Assembly (NCBI RefSeq): GCF_050947335.1
Contig: NC_134993.1
Span: 16,306,001-16,370,000 of the forward strand
Source: Megachile rotundata
Lineage: Eukaryota > Arthropoda > Insecta > Hymenoptera > Megachilidae
Reading direction: 5' to 3'
DNA: 64,000 bases
Below, piece by piece: positions 37,671-49,800 of the stretch. The translations under genes and the position numbers were made by a program. Under the pieces are notes generated by a model. That model did not search any database. It had not been told where the DNA came from and saw only the letters and a program-made list of their open reading frames with translations. Positions within the stretch are counted from its first letter, which is position 1. Every line of letters begins with the position of its first letter.

Positions 37671-39354
37671 AGAGACTTATGTAATCCATAGACCTCCACG
37701 TCGTTGACAGATGACAGTCTTCTCGGTTGCCAGAACAGCCGAGGTTATATCTATGTATATATTTATATACCGAATACGTATGACGACCTCTTTCGACGTC
37801 TTTTCGCTCGTTCGAAACGAACCAGCCTCGCGTTTTGACCGCTGCTGGACGTTACGTGATCCTCACGATCGATCGAACGATTTTTCAAACGCTTGCGTAA
37901 CATTTTCCAGGCTGAAGCTAGTATTTTTTATTCTCTTTCAAACTGGAAGACACTGCCAAGTATTGTACGAAGGATGTGAGGACACGTTTGAGATCCTCAA
38001 GCATTTTTGTTGCCTGACCAATATCGAATTCTATGGAGAAATTATAACACTAGAAAATAGAGATGTTAGGATCGAAGGGCCCAGGAATAATTAATGAAAT
38101 GAAAGATTAATAAGTAGATAAAACTTGAATAATAAATTTTGATGCGTCTGACAACACACGTCCTATTCTACTGATCCGATCAATATGCTAAGAGGAACGA
38201 TCAGATTAATGGTTCTTTCCATGAATTTTTGTGTGCGTTATATTGTTGTATGCATTATAAAGTACACGAGAAACCTTCTACATAAATTATCTGTCTACAT
38301 GTTGATGGAATAATTTATCAGATATAGCATGTTGTCGGTTATTTCAACAGGTCCTAGTTGGAGTGGATTGTTAAGCAAACACGATCGAGTATCATCGATG
38401 ATGTTTCATTTGTATCATACGTATTAATATACGATTGTATACAGACAATACGGTATTCAGTACAGTAGGCCATCTAATTATCGACTAATTGATAGTAACA
38501 ATCTGGAGTAGCAAAATGATTGACCTCTTGACATATAAAACGATTATTTCTTCTCGTTAACTGTTACTCGATGTATTCCTTCCTTTGAATTATTCGAAAT
38601 TCCTTCATGAAATTTAATGAACTGGAATATCGAAATAAGCAACTATTTATACACTGCTTAAAAGCTTCATTCATGTATTATATATTTGATAAAAATTAAA
38701 TTTATTATATTTCTGAAATTCATCGCACTATTACCAGTAATATTGATAACAAGTTGAGAAGTATTATAGAATGATGTTTCTCATATTTGTTAAATTTTTG
38801 CGTTTCATAAAAACGTACAATATGCAGGAAATGAAATTTTGTAAAAAATGTAGTTACCCCAGTTGCATTATAAATGGCTCGTACCCCGAATACGTAATTG
38901 CTCTCATAGCGTGTCTTACCACATACGGTCGTTTTCACTGGCGCATTTATCCATCTGCGGTGCAAGTGTCGCTCTCATAGTCCAAGAATAACGGACAACA
39001 AAATGGAGATAGAGTCTCGAAGAAAATCTCCGTATCAAGTCCCGGCCTATTCCGGGCTCTATAGCCCGTCTCTCTTTGCTCTTTGGTTCGCTCGCTACCG
39101 CTTTTACCAGCCCGTTCCCTTGCCCTTTCGACCGACGTTATACCCGCGCTCGTCGCCACGATCCGCAGAGTAAAGTTAGTTCCTCGTCCAGACTAAGTTT
39201 CTCTCGGCTCAACTGTGCTTTTCTGTCAGAGTATTCACACGGACACACGCTTCTGTTCGCGTAGCATCCGCGAACGTGAAAAGTAGAGGAGGAGCAGACG
39301 GTGCGAAAACGTCTGGCGGATCTTGGCTTATTCCAGCTAACTTCCGGCTGCAGG

Positions 39355-39385
39355 ATGTCGTTGATCGACGTCGATGCACTTTTAG
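39355..39385 (+). CDS. Candidate small coding exon C1 of the unidentified gene
   Basis: An ATG immediately after an acceptor-like CGGCTGCAG|G opens ten codons (MSLIDVDALL) plus one base and meets a donor (TTAG|GTAATG). The stretch upstream (39000-39354) is GC-rich and promoter-like. On its own this is weak. It gains support because its phase (1) is exactly what the exon at 46681-46808 needs. Confidence 0.3.
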
Positions 39386-42300
39386 GTAATGAAATTAATA
39401 ACAATCTCCAAACGTTGGCTTACCGTTCTTCTTTATGGCCAGGTTTGATCGGTTGCCAAACACAGATTGGATGGAGTTGGCGTTCGTTTAATTTTTTTTC
39501 CATCTTTTTATTCCTCCCTCTTGCTTACGTAAGACGTCATTAATCGGGGTATTCGGGCTATTCGGTTGATGAAATATTTTCTCCCTAAACTCTCTAAAAC
39601 CGAGATGGAACCTAAGAAAGTTGTTGCATTTTTCAACCGACAGAGTAACGAGTTGTGAAACCGGCTATCGTGTGTCGGGCTTTAAATCTACCATATGTTA
39701 GTGTACCATTTACCGGTCCTATATGCGTCAAACATGTTGTCTGTCTGTTAGCGATGATATTAGAAACGAAACGATATTAGTTCGGAATAAGAACCGCTGA
39801 AAGGCGGATAGCAGATGCGGTAAGCGATACATGGTGGCAGCGATACGTGGAAACAGTGTTGCTCCCTGCAACGTTACATAATATCAAAATTCTGGACAGC
39901 ATTAGAAATGTGGGATAACACGGAGCGTTTGAGTATAAACCACCGTGGACGAATGATCAGGCCACTTGTCTGACAACTGTTTGGCCCGAATCCGCTCTCG
40001 TATCCATTAGACTTTTTTATAGCTAATCTGGAGAACTGGGGAATCAGAAATCAGGGCTCTAGAGAACTAGAGGACAGATATTGAAGATTTGCAACGAAAT
40101 CTTCTAAAGTGATCCTGTGCTCTTTGACATTCAAGGAGTACTGTAAGCAGACAATGGGAGTTACGTAAGAGAGAACGCGTTCCCCGTGATCCGATATTCC
40201 TGAAGGATGTGCAAACTTGCTATCGTAAAAAAGAAGGCAGTAGATATCCCTGCGGTGCCAATCAAACCTGATTAGACCCGCGGATCTCTCCCTCGCAGCT
40301 TCCGGTTGAAGACACCCGGTTCTCGGATCAAGAGGAGCAAATCCGTCGGCTCGTCGGTTTTTGGCAAGCGTCGAGCGAACCCTTCACGCCACGATTCCCT
40401 AACCTCTCCTCATCCGTCGTGATACGTGCGAAACACGCGCGTTTGAAGCTTGTGCCAGCAAACGAGTTCGCGAACTAGGGACCTCTCGAAAAGGAGGAAA
40501 GAGAGGGATGGGGTAGGGACGTATATTCCCAACAGGAGGGCACTAGGCTGTACGCTGTCTGCGAAGACGAGACGTTTGAGTGACACGGTTCCGCCGCAAC
40601 TATGGTCGGCCATATTGCCCCGGGTTCTCGCCACGATGCGCCACCAGCCAATATACATACACCCAGCCCCTTCTGTACATAACTAATATAAACGGGATTT
40701 CATTTGGTTAATGCGGATGCGCCCCCGATTTGTTAAGGGCAACATTCGACTTCCCTCTACACGACTGCTCTTTGTGCCCGCGTGCCATCTCTTTGCGGGC
40801 GTGTGCACGTGCGAATAACCACTTCGGAAAGTGAGCCGATGCGACCGGAAGGAGGATCGACCGGTAAACGATGGACGGCCGAGGAGGGAGCGAGTAGATA
40901 TATCCGTGCTGTGGCCGCGGAATCCCATTACGTAATTACGTCCTTCGGGAAGAAGCGAATTTCCTGCTCCCATGAGCTTCTTTGAGCTGCCTTCTTTTAC
41001 CGTTTAACGGACCGATATCGACTGCTCGTTAATTGCATTTTTAGCTCGGGCTAGTTTCCTACACTGGGCGGGGCGAACTGATGGAATTCTTCTCGTTCCA
41101 CGTACTTGTACTACTTACGGTTGTACGTTCAGTCAGTATTTTGGGGTGCACTATTCGTTGACAACACTGAAATATTGGAGGTACGAAAAGATATGGGGAT
41201 CTAGGAATGTAAGGGTATGGAAAAGTAGGATAGTGAGGATGGTAATTAATAATGGGGAATTAAGTCCCGTGTTTTGACGGGAGAGCAGCAAGCAAACAGA
41301 ATTTTTTTGCAAATATCCTGCCATTTGTGGCGGGGTTACGCGAAACAATGCAGATGTCGGGATTCGATTAACACGCGAGGCGAGCTTTTTATAACGTCGA
41401 TGTCGACAAAAATACACGCGGTCGTATAATATTCTGGGTTAATAAGCTTTATTTCGCCCTGGAAATCGTGTCGACTTTGCCGTGTTACATGTCCGGACTG
41501 AAACTCGCGATTATAGATACCATTTGTCAACGGTGAGCAGAATCGCGTTTTTCCTATTTTTTCTTCCCTCTTTCTCTGTTTTTAGTGGCACGGGTCACGA
41601 GAGTGTCGTTTCTTTCCTTCCTCGGCATCGAAGTCTCTCTAGCCCCGTGTGTACGGCTCTACCGAACGAGCATTATTAGCATTGCAGAATAATAATAAAC
41701 ATGCACTATCAAAACTGCTCCGGTGGCACAATTTCTTCGTATCGTTACGAGGTTGGAATATTTTCTTGGATTTTCGTGGCCTGTTCGAGGAACAACTTGC
41801 CCGTACATCGTGTCGAACGTCGACACGAAACTGCATTCCCCGTGTAATAATCTTGTTCGAGGCTTTTAACCCCTTTGAGTGCCTTGGACGTATATGTCCT
41901 GCGAAATGTCATTGGCGTGTACACTTAGTTGATCGATAGCGAGACTTGGGAATAAATTGAGTGTTTATTGACCACGTATGCTATTGTACATGCTATTTCA
42001 AGGGAAAGTATACTATATTTTAGGAGAACGTGATATCGATAAGAGATAACGAAATTTTATTCGATGCTTTAGTCCAGAAATAATATCAAGGTTAAATTGT
42101 ATTAAGGTCATAAGCATTTTTTTTAGATAAACAATTCGTGACGTGAATCCAAATGAATTCTATTCGGTTCAGTACATCGCGATGCGATTCAAAAATCCTA
42201 TTTCTGAAAATGTAATTTTCGTTCCTGGTTGATATTCTCGTATTCCCATATTTCTCGACGGATCAAAGCCCCTCGTTCGTCAGCGTCAGGCTGTTTCGAG

Positions 42301-43581
42301 CGGATAATACGATCCGCGCGTAAACTCGTATCCGAAACCCTGCACGTGGCTGGTGAAAACGTAAAGTCCGAGGGTTAAAGGTAACTCGTGAATTTAGGCG
42401 TATTTCACGACGCCGGTGTATCAGAGGAAGCCCGATGGGCGGGCAAAAGTTGCTATCCGTCACGAATGCGAGCCTAGTCGCGGGAAACTTTGTCTATCTC
42501 TGCGCGACTCGATACGACCTGAAAGCCAGCACGAAATTCGCGAATAAGCTTGAACGGGATTGCCATCCTGTTTGGCTGAACCTGGAGCTCGGTGATATGA
42601 TTGGATTTAACCAGACACTGTTAGAAAGATGCCGGAATGTTGCAAGTTTTACACGTTTGAAATTTTATAAAAATGTCACGATATTAAATTATTCTATCGC
42701 GTTAATCTAAAATAAGAACTGGTCAATATCGAAATGAATATGTACCTGTGTTTTTATAGACTTGCATTTCTCCAAGTGCCCAGAAGTTCATTTCTCCATT
42801 TCCCTTGAACACATAAAGTGTACCGTAACACGAAGATGTTACGTGCTCCCATAAAATACACCATAAATGAATGTTATACGCGCGTATCAGTCCCAGGTGC
42901 AACTAGTTTTATGTACAATCGACTTCCCTTTCGAAACATTCGATATTTCGATCTTGTAATCGTTTAAAAAGTAATCGAACTTAACGCCGAAGGGCGTCGA
43001 TCTACTCGTCCAAGTCATCGTGTACTTTCTACGAAACACAAGGACGGTTCTATTTTTGAGGTAGATATTCTTTTTGTTGGTCGAACGGGTGCCTTGACCC
43101 GCGACTAATTATTCGCGATCTGCCTTCCGGCGACCACGATTGGCCGACAGACCGAGAGCAAAGCATAATGGCGAATTCGCGATTGCGAAACGGCGACTGG
43201 ACGCTGCCAAAATATTTCTTGCGTAAATCTGTAGCGTGCCGTTGCCACGCTCTACAAATGGGCCGTGATTGTCGCGGAAAGCCACTGAGTTTGTTCTAAT
43301 TACTCTTTCCATTGCCCTATTGTCTCCTTCTTGTCTAATTTCTAGCGGTGTCGTGTTTCGAATCATATCCTCATGGCGATGAAAATGAAAAGAAATATTT
43401 CTGGTGCAATTTCCAGTTGGACGACTTATTTAAAAAATCGGTGAAGATCGCAGAAGCGAAAAGATAGGGAATTTTGAAGGGAGAGAAGTCGTTTGGAAGG
43501 GTGTTCGAAGCAAGAAAGTCGTTCGTTCATAGAAGTCGCGATAACAAGATTTTTTGTTGGCCGCGTGATCGTCGCTTTCGT

Positions 43582-43680
43582 TGGATTAAATGGAGCGAAA
43601 AGTAGCGGTGGTACGGGGTAGGCAGAGGTTTGTAACCGACAGGATAGACGTATAGCGCTATTATGAGGATGAGCTGGCTA
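43582..43680 (-). repeat. Dispersed repeat, copy 1 (partial)
   Basis: This aligns with the 3' part of the copies at 44241 and 45589. Shared blocks are GG-TTAAA, the GGTA-G-CAGA stretch, and AGACGTATAGCGCTATTATGA followed by GGATGAG. It is the most diverged of the three copies. The minus strand keeps a peptide-like similarity (LYVYPVGY) with the others. Confidence 0.5.
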
Positions 43681-44240
43681 CAATCGTGTGCCTCGTGATT
43701 ATACCAGGTTATTCTGGAGTTTCTGGCAATTATTGCCGCGGCCATGTTCCGACCGACGTTTAATTCCGTGTCGGTCCTAAATAGTTTCGGTGATTCCGAT
43801 CGAAGAAAAGTCAGTCAAACTGTCGGGTCGTATACCTACTTACGTTCACCTCTATTTTTAGCCAAGAACCATGATTTATTTTCTCAATGATCAAATTGGC
43901 CTGGATCGATGAGCGCAAGAATATCATACTGACCATTACAGAATTATCTTGTTTAATTTTCTATTATCTCGAATCAAACAGATCGGCCAATGTTTATCTT
44001 ACAGTTAGCGTTGTTTAGCCGAGAATACTTATTTAGAACGTTCAAAAACAGAAATTGCGGTACACAGAATCGAGTCGGAAAATTTCTAGATTCGATAAAG
44101 TAAGCTATCTTTTTTATAAATTAAATCGTTTATCTACGAAAGAATCGGAAGATTGGAAAAGTAATTTGCATAATTCCCATTTTGCGCCCCGAACAGTGTA
44201 AATTCAAAAGTTGACCCAAGAAACGTAAATATAGGGCGAG

Positions 44241-44366
44241 GCAAGTTTTCTTCGGTCCTAGGTCAGCATTATCATATCCCAAGAGGTTAAACAGCCTGGA
44301 AAGGAGGCGGATGCTGTATCCGACAAGACAGACATATGGCAACATTATGACGATGAATCAGTACAT
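44241..44366 (-). repeat. Dispersed repeat, copy 2
   Basis: Starts GCAAGTTTTCTTCGGTCC and contains ATTATCATATCCCAAGAGG, TTAAAC..GGAAAGG.GGCGG and AGACATATGGCAACATTATG. Copy 3 matches it nearly base for base over about 125 bp, with scattered substitutions and small gaps. On the minus strand it reads MLPYVCLVGY, which suggests a decayed coding fragment, possibly from a transposon. Confidence 0.65.
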
Positions 44367-45588
44367 CTTGTACACTGTGATAAGGATTAATGTCGGGGCT
44401 CTAATGCGTTTTGGTGTATGTGTCTAGAAACTCCGTTTATACTTTCGACCATTTAGCATTCTCGCAATTGCAGAACTTGCCCACTTGCGGCGACGATTTA
44501 TTAAAAAATAAATTTACAATAGTAAACAATTAGAATTACTGACACTAAATAATATTTGGTCTATGGAAATTCATTAGGTAAATTTCAAAAAATGTACACA
44601 GCCGCAAAAGGTCAGTCGTTTGATAAAGTGAGATTCTGCACCGTTTCGTGGTCAGAGCGATAACTGGAAATTTGCAGCATCGAATCCCATTGAACAGGGA
44701 ATAATGCTTCATCACTGCAGCGATTAGCGTTGATCATTTTGTTACCGATGTTGAATGATCGTTTGCACGGTGCTATCGGTGCGCTGATACCAACCGAGAA
44801 AACAACGCTGAAATTTACCGTTAATTATCGTCGAACTGTTCAATATTACAAGCGTCTGAAATTAATGCCCGGGATCACATGGTCCATCTAGCTAATTAAC
44901 TCATTAATAGACGCATTCTCTATTCACACTTTTCCAATTTCAATAGTGTATAAAATATTAAGTGAAGTGTTACTGCTGGTTAAACTAGTGGTCCTACACG
45001 CGTGAAAAATGATGTCGAAAATTAACTCGTTCACTTGTGACGGTGTGGATTGCGTTCCAAGCTTCACGCTCTACCGTGTTCCGGAGTGTGTTCACACCTT
45101 GGTTCTGGGCGAAAATGGAATTCTCTGGGAAAATACCAGGAAAGGAAGAAGAAGGAACGACTTTTAAGCAAGCGCGAGAATGCGGGAAGAAAATATTCTG
45201 TGCTCGGTTCGCGGAGACCTACTCCTCTGGAATCCGATTTATTCGTTCCCTCGGATAGTGTACGCTTCAGCAGTCTTTCTTAGGAATACGATAGCGATAG
45301 TTGAAGCAAGGTAGCATACTGGAATAGTAGAATAAGGTTGCGTATTGTAAAATTAGAATAAACATTAGCATAATATAGTACTAGCTGTAACTAATAGTTG
45401 TACAAAACGCCGGAGCAACGGAAGTGTACGTAAACTACAGTAAACTATAAATCGTAACGTTAAGAAAAAGGGAAGCTTTTAGCATGAATTCACCGCGACT
45501 AGTGAAATCTAGTGGGTAAGCCAGGAGGGTCAAAGGGTAAGGGGTATAGTCGTGTCAGGTCATTCCGGCCGCATAAATAACATGTAAA

Positions 45589-45712
45589 GCAAGTTTTCCT
45601 CGTGCGGGGGTAGTATTATCATATCCCAGGGGTTAAACGGGGTGGAAAGGGGCGGCTGGTAGAAGCAGACACGGTAGACGTATGGCAGCATTAGGACGAT
45701 GAGTCGGTGCAT
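45589..45712 (-). repeat. Dispersed repeat, copy 3
   Basis: Starts GCAAGTTTTCCTCGTGCGGG and contains ATTATCATATCCCAGGGG, TTAAACGGGGTGGAAAGG and AGACGTATGGCAGCATTAGG. It is the counterpart of copy 2, about 1.35 kb away in the same orientation. The minus strand reads MLPYVYRV. No terminal inverted repeats or target-site duplications were seen, so the element type is unknown. Confidence 0.65.
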
Positions 45713-45954
45713 CGGTGCTGGTCAGGTAGAGGTGTTGGTGCCTTCGTGCTTCCTGGGTGACGTAAGATTTCCTAAGGGAGAAGCCAGGACGTTGAGGCCA
45801 CCCCGAAGATGGGACTTCATCGACTTCCCTCGAACCGTCTGTTTCCTGCTTCCGGCAACAACCTTATACCCTGCCAAGTGTTTTGGAAACGAAACGTTAT
45901 TTCCGCAGTTTAACTGCTTTATTTGCATCCACTTCTTTCCGAGAATTCGCGCGG

Positions 45955-46145
45955 AAGTTCGCCACTTTTGGGATTTGGAAATTTGACAACGTGGGAATTC
46001 GGAGACTGGAAATTTGATCATTCAGTAATGTGGAATTGGAATTGGACTTGGGTACGACCAAAATCCGTCTTCGTGCTTCAATCATTTCACCCATGAATAC
46101 AAGTTCGATCATCCAAATTCCTAGCTTCGAACTTCGGTTCTAAAC
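45955..46145 (+). repeat. Degenerate short-unit array (GGAAATTTGG/CTTCGAAC type)
   Basis: Variants of TTTTGGGATTTGGAAATTTG and GGGAATTCGGAGACTGGAA give way to ATTCCTAGCTTCGAACTTCG and TCTAAACTTCGAG. It has the same loose periodic style as the other arrays in the long introns. Confidence 0.45.
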
Positions 46146-46680
46146 TTCGAGTACGAAAGAAAGGCGTTCCAACCGCACAATAAGAACGAAATTAACGTCC
46201 GAAAGGATTATATATACATCCTAACAACGGCTCAGTATATCATCCTGAATATAGGTCGTTCGATATTAATTTTGTCGAATTAATATCGAACCCTCTGACC
46301 GTTTTTTTTTCAATGCCACCCTTTTGTCCGCGAGATATTCAACTTCGGCCCGGATTTTATATTCATCTGTTTGTAAAGCGATCGCATTCCCCTTTCCTCG
46401 ACATTAATTTTACGCTTCGAAGATGGCGGAACAGTCCTTGTGTGCGGTTCCATAGAGAAGAAATTCTATGGTAGTCCGAGCATCGGGACTTGGCCCGATG
46501 CCCGGGAAAAATATTTGAAAACTCGATCCACGGGGCACGATGATATAATAATATCCTGTGAGGAATGGGTACCTGGTCCATTCAAACAATATACCTTTAT
46601 CATACTTAATGCATTTGTTTCTGATACGTGTGTCAATTTAACTTCTGAGGATCAGGAGTCAGAGTCAGACTTTTTTTTAG

Positions 46681-46808
46681 GTTCAGGAATATTTGATAAA
46701 GGCTATAAGTGTTTAAATAAATCACAAAGTGGACAGTATAACATCACAGAGTTTATTGGACAATTTAAGAATCTTTTCGATATAAAGTATTTGAATAGAG
46801 TAGACCAG
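46681..46808 (+). CDS. Candidate internal coding exon C2 of the unidentified gene
   Basis: A strong acceptor (CAGACTTTTTTTTAG) is followed by a 128-nt open frame and a donor (GACCAG|GTAAAA). In the open frame it needs one base from upstream and ends in phase 0. Joined to exon C1 it reads MSLIDVDALL-GSGIFDKGYK and continues through TEFIGQFKNLFDIKYLNRVDQ to the donor, giving 53 codons. The AT-rich codons differ from exons A and B. The same frame is also open upstream of the acceptor to 46440, without an ATG, which weakens the case. No family was recognised. Confidence 0.35.
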
Positions 46809-49800
46809 GTAAAACAATATCAAACTTTTCATTAGAGCACGTTTTCTGTTGAATGTGGTTGAGTTACAAAGTATGAGATTAAAGAAGGCACGTGACCGTA
46901 GACAGATAGTAGATACGCAATGTTGAAAGCTTCTCCAATGAGATAAAAATAAGCGCATGGTTTTCTGCAACGAGCTAGCAGCATGTTGCGTTTGGCCAGA
47001 AGCCACCAAACGAGTACCTGTGCTTATTAAGGGAGGCCATTATACCTAGTGGTGGCTCGCACGTGACGATATCGTCGAGCCAACTACACCACACGCGATC
47101 CACCGGGTCAAAAAGTTGGGCCGTGACCCGTCTCCGGATTATCCTCGACACCCATCGATTCGACTTTCTCGGATTATCTCCTCTGCTGACTGACGAAATT
47201 TCGATTTCAACCAGAAGTAACCTAGAAACGTCGCTTTTCCCTTTCTTAGCACATTCTCACTTTTTCTCTGCGTTGACAGATATCAGATTCCGCAAAATTT
47301 TCACTTGCACGTTTTATAATGTAGAAATTTCATTTCATTCATCAGTGAAAATACTCGTAAATAAAGTTTTATTTAGGCGAACGAGGGAATTTTGTTTTTA
47401 ATTAAATTACACCTTTGCATGGATGTACGAAGCTGAAAGCGTTGATCGATCCTCGGGATCCGATTTGCCTGTTCTTTGTTGAAATTCAACGGTAATCCGA
47501 TTTCAATCGGTCACGCTGGCATCGTTAGGAGAAAAGTCGCGTCCAATGCAAACGTTTCACGGTGGTCTGTGATTTTTATGGAAATATTGCCGTCGTATAC
47601 TTTTTATTCCGAACAATGAATTTCGAGACTTGTTTTTAACGAGATGATTTACTTTTCTGTTTTAGGTAAGAGACATGCTAATGCACTTTGCTAGTTTGTT
47701 CTTATGTAAGTATTTTAGGATGCATAGTTTGAAAGAGAATTTATTATATCTTTGACAGAATAAAAGAAAAGTTAGACATGGTGACAGCCTAGCTTTTAAA
47801 ATATTTTCTAATTTATAGAATATAAAGTATAATAGGGTGGATAAAAGTATTTACTTCACTAAGCTTTTTCCACAAATTCTTAAATAAAGAGCAAATAGCA
47901 TGTAAATCGAGGAGAATATTTTTACTGAAAAAACGTCTATCGAACTAGCTTCTCTTTGACATCGAAATTTTCACGCGAACCGCGTTAAAAACGCTCGAAT
48001 TCACCGCTGCTTAGGAATCCTCGCGAATAATGGAAATCGGCAGCCGAATCGCGTACGAAAACGATCCTCCCGAATCGAGAGGAAAAGAAACGAGGAAAGA
48101 GTTAAAAAAAGAAAGGAGAATTTGAACGCTCCTCGTGTCGATCTGACACGACAGCAAACGTGACGCTGATGCCGGAGGATTATTTGCATCCGGCGGCCGG
48201 ATCACGTAGACGAGGATTACATGCGTCCTGAATCTTTCATCGGTCGAGTGAACCGATGCCAGTGAGTAGAGAACCGTGATTCTGGCGTCGATTCTCTCCC
48301 GTTGCCGCGATCGGGACTATTACGGGATTTCGCGTTCGAATAATTGTAAGAGGGTTGAAACCGTTCTCGCGTTTCAACAATGTTCGCGAAAGCAGATTGA
48401 AAGAGTGTGAATTATCTTTCGCAACGATGACTTGCCCCACGCTTTCGCGATCGCTTAACCGATTTATTAACTCTTTCTTGTACATTCAGTTTCTTTGTGG
48501 TCTTCACCAATCTTCTGTCTTAAGATCTTTTGTCCTAAGAGGATACATTTGGTTTCGTACATTTTTTTATATATTTTGGAGGTTTTAATAGTATGTACTT
48601 GGTTTACACAGTTCTGTTTAATATTCTTTTCTAGAGATAAGTTATCTCTGATTTCTAATGCAGTCTTTCATCGGTGAATGCACGTAATGAAACACGATTC
48701 TCCGATCTATGACTCGTTCATTCGTTACGCACGTTTCACGCCTATTTATCACAGGTATTCACGGTTTCTCGTCGATAAAGCAGCGCGTCAATTCGCTCAC
48801 ATTCGATTTATCGCTTCTTTCGTCAACTCGGGACAAAGAATTCAAATACCGACAAATTAAACAAGTTACTTTTCTTTATAATACTATTCAGAATAGAACT
48901 GTGGGGCTTGCGCTATTATCTGAATACCTTCTGGCATATTGAACATTCAAATTATCATACAATAACAACCCTATTTGGAAGTAATATGAATATTAATTGT
49001 TCGTGAAAATTGATCCGGCAGATGGGACGCGTAAAAAAGATCTTCGTTTGCTTGACTTTTGTATGGATCCATTAATTACCATCTGCCCCTGCTGGAATTA
49101 ATTACACGGTGAATAATAATTCCGGAATGTATTTTGTTTCCCTGGCCGGGAATTCACTCTGTTTATCTGTCGTTAATGCCTATTGGAGAGTCGATAATTG
49201 TGGTTGAACGAGACGGTAATGACTTTGGTATCGAGAGTTTTCGAATAAATGAATACAAACGTTTGTTATAGGTATTGTTCCGCAGTATACAAATAAAATT
49301 CCTTCGTGGTATTTCTCGACAGTAAAAATGCACGTGCCATAAAATATGCGTCCATCAAAATGCAAACTTACAAAGTGATAGTGCTTATCACGCGGGTATC
49401 GCGTAGCTAGGTTAAATTAGCTCGCAAGAAACACGAGTGGTAGAATCATATTTCATTTGAAACTTACTGCGCTCTGTTCAGAAATAAAATTATCAGCAAC
49501 TTTTTTAAATCGATCGAAATTCGTCACGTTTCGCTTCGGAAGCTTCTCGTACGAGACAGTTTTTCGAGGACTGCTCGATCAGTGGCCATTTTGTCATCGG
49601 AAAAAAGAAACTGATACTCCCTCCGCGTTGGCTGGATTCCGTGGTCGTCGGCTTAGAAACCGAACGATCGCGTCGTTAGTACCCATCCTTCGTTCGACGA
49701 GGCCTTTTTGCGAGATATCGACTCGCTGAATCGAGTCTCGATTGCGAACTCGCTATTTCCTGCCACGATAGAAGCAGAGACGGCACAGAAATCAGCGAAT

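Larger units (their letters stand above)
32225..39354 (+). other. Non-coding tract between candidate exons B and C1
   Basis: About 7 kb without a supported coding exon. It contains a degenerate array at 34350-34480, a diverged tandem repeat at 35770-36015, and a TATA-containing GC-rich island at 37378-37670. The remainder is AT-rich sequence typical of an insect intron. A GC-rich stretch at 39000-39354 leads into exon C1. Confidence 0.45.
39386..46680 (+). other. Non-coding tract between candidate exons C1 and C2
   Basis: About 7.3 kb with no supported coding exon. It contains GC-rich sequence at 40240-40990 with frames open on both strands, degenerate short-unit sequence at 40025-40090 and 41163-41235, the three-copy dispersed repeat at 43582-45712, and an array at 45955-46145. 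Confidence 0.45.

Noticed and set aside
40410..40985. GC-rich stretch with frames open on both strands, considered as a gene
   Set aside because: No consistent frame, no start plus donor combination; more likely a regulatory or CpG-rich island.
46440..46680. Upstream extension of the open frame of exon C2
   Set aside because: It has no ATG and is interrupted from C2 by a strong acceptor, so it is probably intron. Kept only as a reason for caution about C2.
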